Shown here one piece after another: positions 14,354-16,831 of a DNA stretch of 16,831 bases. The notes beneath the pieces are model-generated. The model had not been told where the DNA came from. It saw only the letters and a program-made list of their open reading frames with translations, and searched no databases. The DNA is taken from positions 1 to 16,831 of the forward strand of contig DATHWP010000106.1 of NCBI GenBank assembly GCA_035460505.1, in the 5' to 3' direction. Source of the DNA: Methyloradius sp035460505. GTDB lineage: Bacteria > Pseudomonadota > Gammaproteobacteria > Burkholderiales > Methylophilaceae. The translations under genes and the position numbers were made by a program. The first letter of the stretch is position 1, and each line of letters opens with the position of its first letter.

Positions 14354-15318
14354 GAATGCACCCTTAGATTTTTAATGATTAATATGAATATGCTGCACAG
14401 CAAGGCAAATACGATCAGGTCGCGTGAATAATCGTGACCAGGAATAGCAACGCTGTACTGGATCACGTTCTTTTCTCGCGCATCAATGTCCTGAATCGCA
14501 GATTGCAAAGCCGTTGGATTATCAGCCTCGTAAGCCTTGTATTTGATTTTCAATGACTTGAAAAACAGGTCAAGCTCAACCGCTGCTGGAGCCATGCCTT
14601 CGGCGTATTCGTTCTTGGAGAAAATACTGACATCGTCCGGCTCACGCAGCACGATCCAATAAAGGTTGAGGTGTTTTTTGGTCAGCTCGTCCTGAATTCT
14701 GGCTTTGACCCTAGGGCTTAACTTACCAGCGCCATCTGACAGCAAAATAATCGCCCTTGAGCCCGAACTCTGAATGTTGTCGAACAACACCACTGCTTCG
14801 GTAATGCCTGCACCGATATTGGTCTGGTTGATGCCAGAACTGGTGGCAGCATTGATTGCCGAATGAATGGCATCGCGATTCGGCGTGATTTTGATGCCAT
14901 ACAGTGCAGAGTTGGTGAAAGCGACCACACCCATCATGTCGTCTGGCCGTGAATCGATGAATTTGGTGATCAAGCGTCTTGCTGCGGCCGACTTGATTTC
15001 AGCGGCACGCCCACTGGTGCTGTCGCCTGCGAATGGGTGATCCATGCTCACGCTGCGGTCAATCACCATCACCGTCTGCGCGCCTTTGCCAACCTTCAGC
15101 ACATTCTGGTCAGGGCCATGGGGCGCGGCAATGGCGAATACGATGCTGGCCAGTAGCAACGAGGTGATGATCTTGATTGCCAGGTTGAAACGATCAGAAA
15201 ACACATCTTCAGGAATAATCTCATTCCATGAATACATCTGCCCCTGATGGCTTTTAAGCCAGAACGGTATATAGGCGATAGGCAGCAATAAAAGCGCCCA
15301 AGGGTTAATAAAGCTCAT
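14338..15318 (-). CDS. mxaC: MxaC, von Willebrand A domain protein of methanol dehydrogenase maturation
   Basis: A 326-residue protein with BatA-like topology: a hydrophobic N-terminal segment (about residues 6-22), a second helix (about 47-66), a von Willebrand A domain (about 80-270) and a C-terminal helix (about 301-317). The MIDAS motif is complete: DRSVS (Asp87, Ser89, Ser91), a threonine in NQTNIGAG (Thr166) and an aspartate in LLSDGAG (Asp195). This suggests a metal-dependent protein interaction. MxaC is a conserved member of the mxa cluster, but its exact biochemical role is not established. The start forms a TAATG overlap with the mxaA stop, and the gene ends 16 bases inside mxaK, so the cluster is almost certainly one transcript. 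Confidence 0.87.
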   Translation of the reverse strand: MSFINPWALLLLPIAYIPFWLKSHQGQMYSWNEIIPEDVFSDRFNLAIKIITSLLLASIVFAIAAPHGPDQNVLKVGKGAQTVMVIDRSVSMDHPFAGDSTSGRAAEIKSAAARRLITKFIDSRPDDMMGVVAFTNSALYGIKITPNRDAIHSAINAATSSGINQTNIGAGITEAVVLFDNIQSSGSRAIILLSDGAGKLSPRVKARIQDELTKKHLNLYWIVLREPDDVSIFSKNEYAEGMAPAAVELDLFFKSLKIKYKAYEADNPTALQSAIQDIDAREKNVIQYSVAIPGHDYSRDLIVFALLCSIFILIIKNLRVHSWEAA

Positions 15319-16229
15319 TAGACGCCTCGCTCACAATCTCTTAATTGCTTGCTGAATATGAGTAGTTGCTGCAGATACGCAGCCTGGTCATTTTTCTGCT
15401 CAGTGAATAGGGATTTGTTTGAGCTATCGAAAAAGGATTCTATGTCTTTTTTTAGATTGCCATATTGCGGATGCTTGGCGATAAAGCGATCAATGTCTGT
15501 TGCGAACAAGCTGGCACCATAGACTTTGTTGAATGCCTCATGGAGATGCAACAGCGCATTTTTCGGATTGGCTGGGGTTTTTGCGGCACGTTTGAGTTGG
15601 CGATAGGCTTGGGAAAATGCGCCGCCCATATAAGGCAGCCAGCGTCTATCAGCATTCATATAAACAAGTCCGACGGCCGCTATCAACAGGCAGGCTACAA
15701 ACAGCGCAAATCTAATCTGGTATTGGCTTACATCAACCAGCGTTGGCTTTTGCTGCGGCTGTAGATTCTGTTTGGCAATATCAATTGTGCCTGCTACCAA
15801 TGGCGCAAACCAGAAACGCCATACGGGAAGGTTAATCGAGAGGGCGGCAGATCCACCACTAAAAGCGAAGCTTTCTGCTGGTAGTTGCATGACGGTTGGC
15901 GCTGCTGAGTGAGCAAACACCTGATAAGTCAGGTCTATTTTATACACGGTTTTATCACTGCTTTTGCTATTACTCACTTTGATTTCTGCTAGCTCAATGC
16001 CATTGTTGTTACTGCCCTTAGTAGGCAATGAGTTGGGTGAAAGCTGGTAGGGCTGAGTGGCAACAAGCTCAACCTGTCTGTGCAATACATCGCCGATGTG
16101 GATGCCTATTGATTGTGATGGATTGCTGATTTTAAGCAGGCTAATTGGAGATTCTTCCTGTGCTTGCAAGTTAGTATTTAGCAGGCTTAGTCCAGTAAGA
16201 ATAAAGAGTTTAATCATCAGGTTTTTCAT
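15318..16229 (-). CDS. mxaA: MxaA, secreted membrane-anchored methanol dehydrogenase maturation protein
   Basis: A 303-residue protein with a signal peptide (likely cut after LQA at residue 23), a periplasmic beta-rich region (about 24-170), a single membrane helix (about 172-190) and a cytoplasmic C-terminal domain of about 110 helical residues (ALLHLHEAFNKVYG, then DIDRFIAKHPQYGNL). This layout resembles BatD and DUF4381-type partners of von Willebrand A proteins. In Methylobacterium and relatives MxaA is needed to insert calcium into the methanol dehydrogenase active site. The start overlaps the mxaS stop as ATGA and the stop overlaps mxaC as TAATG. The sequence itself is weakly conserved, so the name rests mainly on position and architecture. 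Confidence 0.82.
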   Translation of the reverse strand: MKNLMIKLFILTGLSLLNTNLQAQEESPISLLKISNPSQSIGIHIGDVLHRQVELVATQPYQLSPNSLPTKGSNNNGIELAEIKVSNSKSSDKTVYKIDLTYQVFAHSAAPTVMQLPAESFAFSGGSAALSINLPVWRFWFAPLVAGTIDIAKQNLQPQQKPTLVDVSQYQIRFALFVACLLIAAVGLVYMNADRRWLPYMGGAFSQAYRQLKRAAKTPANPKNALLHLHEAFNKVYGASLFATDIDRFIAKHPQYGNLKKDIESFFDSSNKSLFTEQKNDQAAYLQQLLIFSKQLRDCERGV

Positions 16230-16831
16230 AGGCTCATGTATTGCTCGAAATAGTGGGTCATGGTTTCTGGCTTGAATTCAGCGTTGAGATAAAGTGCGGG
16301 GCTGTCGAATTTTAGGAACAAATGTTCGAGTGCCTGCTTTCTGGCTTCAAAAGCAGCGATGAATTTGGCGCGTATTGATTCGCGGAAAAAAATACTACGG
16401 TTAAGGCCAGTTTCTGGGTCAATCAGGTTGCCGAAACCGAACTTGGGTAGTCGGGCATATTCCTTTTCATCCCATAGAACGACTGGCACGATCTGGTGCT
16501 GCGACATCATGTTCATTGCCTGCTCTATCAGCGCCAATGGCATATGAAAATCCGATATCCAGAACACCAGGCCTTTGTTCTGGCTGAGGTATTGCGGCAC
16601 TTGTAGAACGCCCTCGGCACCTACATTCATCTTTTTATGCGCTTCTAGTGCCGCGATAATTTCATAAGCCTGATGCACGTGCAGGCTCAAGGGCATGGTC
16701 AGGTCTTCCAGTACATGCTGGTCGTAGGCGATGAAGCTGAATACGTCGCCTGCCTCATAGGCCGAGGAGGCAATGGATGCTGCTACCTGCATTGCTGTAT
16801 TCAGCTTGCGTTGCTGGCCGCTGAACTGCAT
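16226..16831 (-). CDS. mxaS: MxaS, DUF58 protein, C-terminal part (5' truncated by the window)
   Basis: The C-terminal 201 residues of a DUF58-family protein. The methionine at the window edge is almost certainly internal: the opening MQFSGQQRK matches the segment just after the Asp-x-Ser-x-Ser motif of DUF58 domains, so the real start lies beyond base 16831. Other typical elements are AGDVFSFIAYD and LVFWISDFH, the latter corresponding to a second acidic position of a von Willebrand A-like fold. No membrane segment is seen in this part. MxaS is a standard member of the mxaRSACKL cluster, where it pairs with the MoxR-type ATPase MxaR; its biochemical role is unknown. It ends in an ATGA overlap with mxaA. 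Confidence 0.85.
   Translation of the reverse strand: MQFSGQQRKLNTAMQVAASIASSAYEAGDVFSFIAYDQHVLEDLTMPLSLHVHQAYEIIAALEAHKKMNVGAEGVLQVPQYLSQNKGLVFWISDFHMPLALIEQAMNMMSQHQIVPVVLWDEKEYARLPKFGFGNLIDPETGLNRSIFFRESIRAKFIAAFEARKQALEHLFLKFDSPALYLNAEFKPETMTHYFEQYMSL

Noticed and set aside
16829..16831. ATG at the right edge as a true mxaS start
   Set aside because: The residues after it match the interior of a DUF58 domain, so the gene is cut by the window edge.

Overview
The window reads as chromosomal DNA of a methylotrophic betaproteobacterium, most likely in the Methylophilaceae (Methylotenera or Methylophilus type; the genus is a guess from moderate GC content and gene content). Two things point there. 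One is the run mxaS-mxaA-mxaC-mxaK-mxaL, accessory genes for PQQ-dependent methanol dehydrogenase. The other is the housekeeping order miaB-phoH-ybeY-corC followed by lnt-glyQ-glyS-gmhB-plsC-metallopeptidase, which is the usual betaproteobacterial arrangement. All calls come from reading motifs in the translated sequence; no database search was run.

Layout. (1) 1-1146, plus strand: the C-terminal part of a CPC-type copper P1B-ATPase, most like the FixI/CcoI group; its 5' end lies outside the window. It converges on the next block, with the two stop codons sharing the same TTAA. (2) 1143-7829, minus strand: lnt, glyQ, glyS, gmhB, plsC and a YgjP-like (DUF45) metallopeptidase. From glyQ onward the genes are tightly spaced or overlapping, so this is probably one transcript for lipoprotein maturation, glycine tRNA charging, LPS heptose synthesis and phospholipid synthesis. 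(3) 7926-8824: mscL on the plus strand and a small predicted periplasmic protein on the minus strand, convergent around a strong bidirectional terminator. This pair separates corC from lnt. (4) 8939-12669, minus strand: miaB, phoH (ybeZ), ybeY, corC (ybeX), an RNA-modification, rRNA-maturation and envelope/ion-homeostasis operon with gaps of 0-5 bases. (5) 12849-16831, minus strand: mxaL, mxaK, mxaC, mxaA and the 3' part of mxaS, read from right to left as S-A-C-K-L with overlapping ends.

How they work together. The mxa genes encode a membrane-associated set: a DUF58 protein (MxaS), a secreted and anchored protein (MxaA), two membrane-anchored von Willebrand A proteins with intact MIDAS motifs (MxaC, MxaL) and a TPR-like membrane protein (MxaK). 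With the MoxR-type ATPase MxaR, expected just outside the window, they form a Bat-like assembly module. In model methylotrophs MxaA, MxaK and MxaL are needed to put calcium into methanol dehydrogenase. The usual next gene, mxaD, is not present after mxaL; miaB follows instead.

No tRNA, rRNA, CRISPR array, insertion sequence or phage gene was seen. No gene-free stretch exceeds 300 bases; the longest is 12670-12848, which holds two hairpins and a weak promoter candidate.
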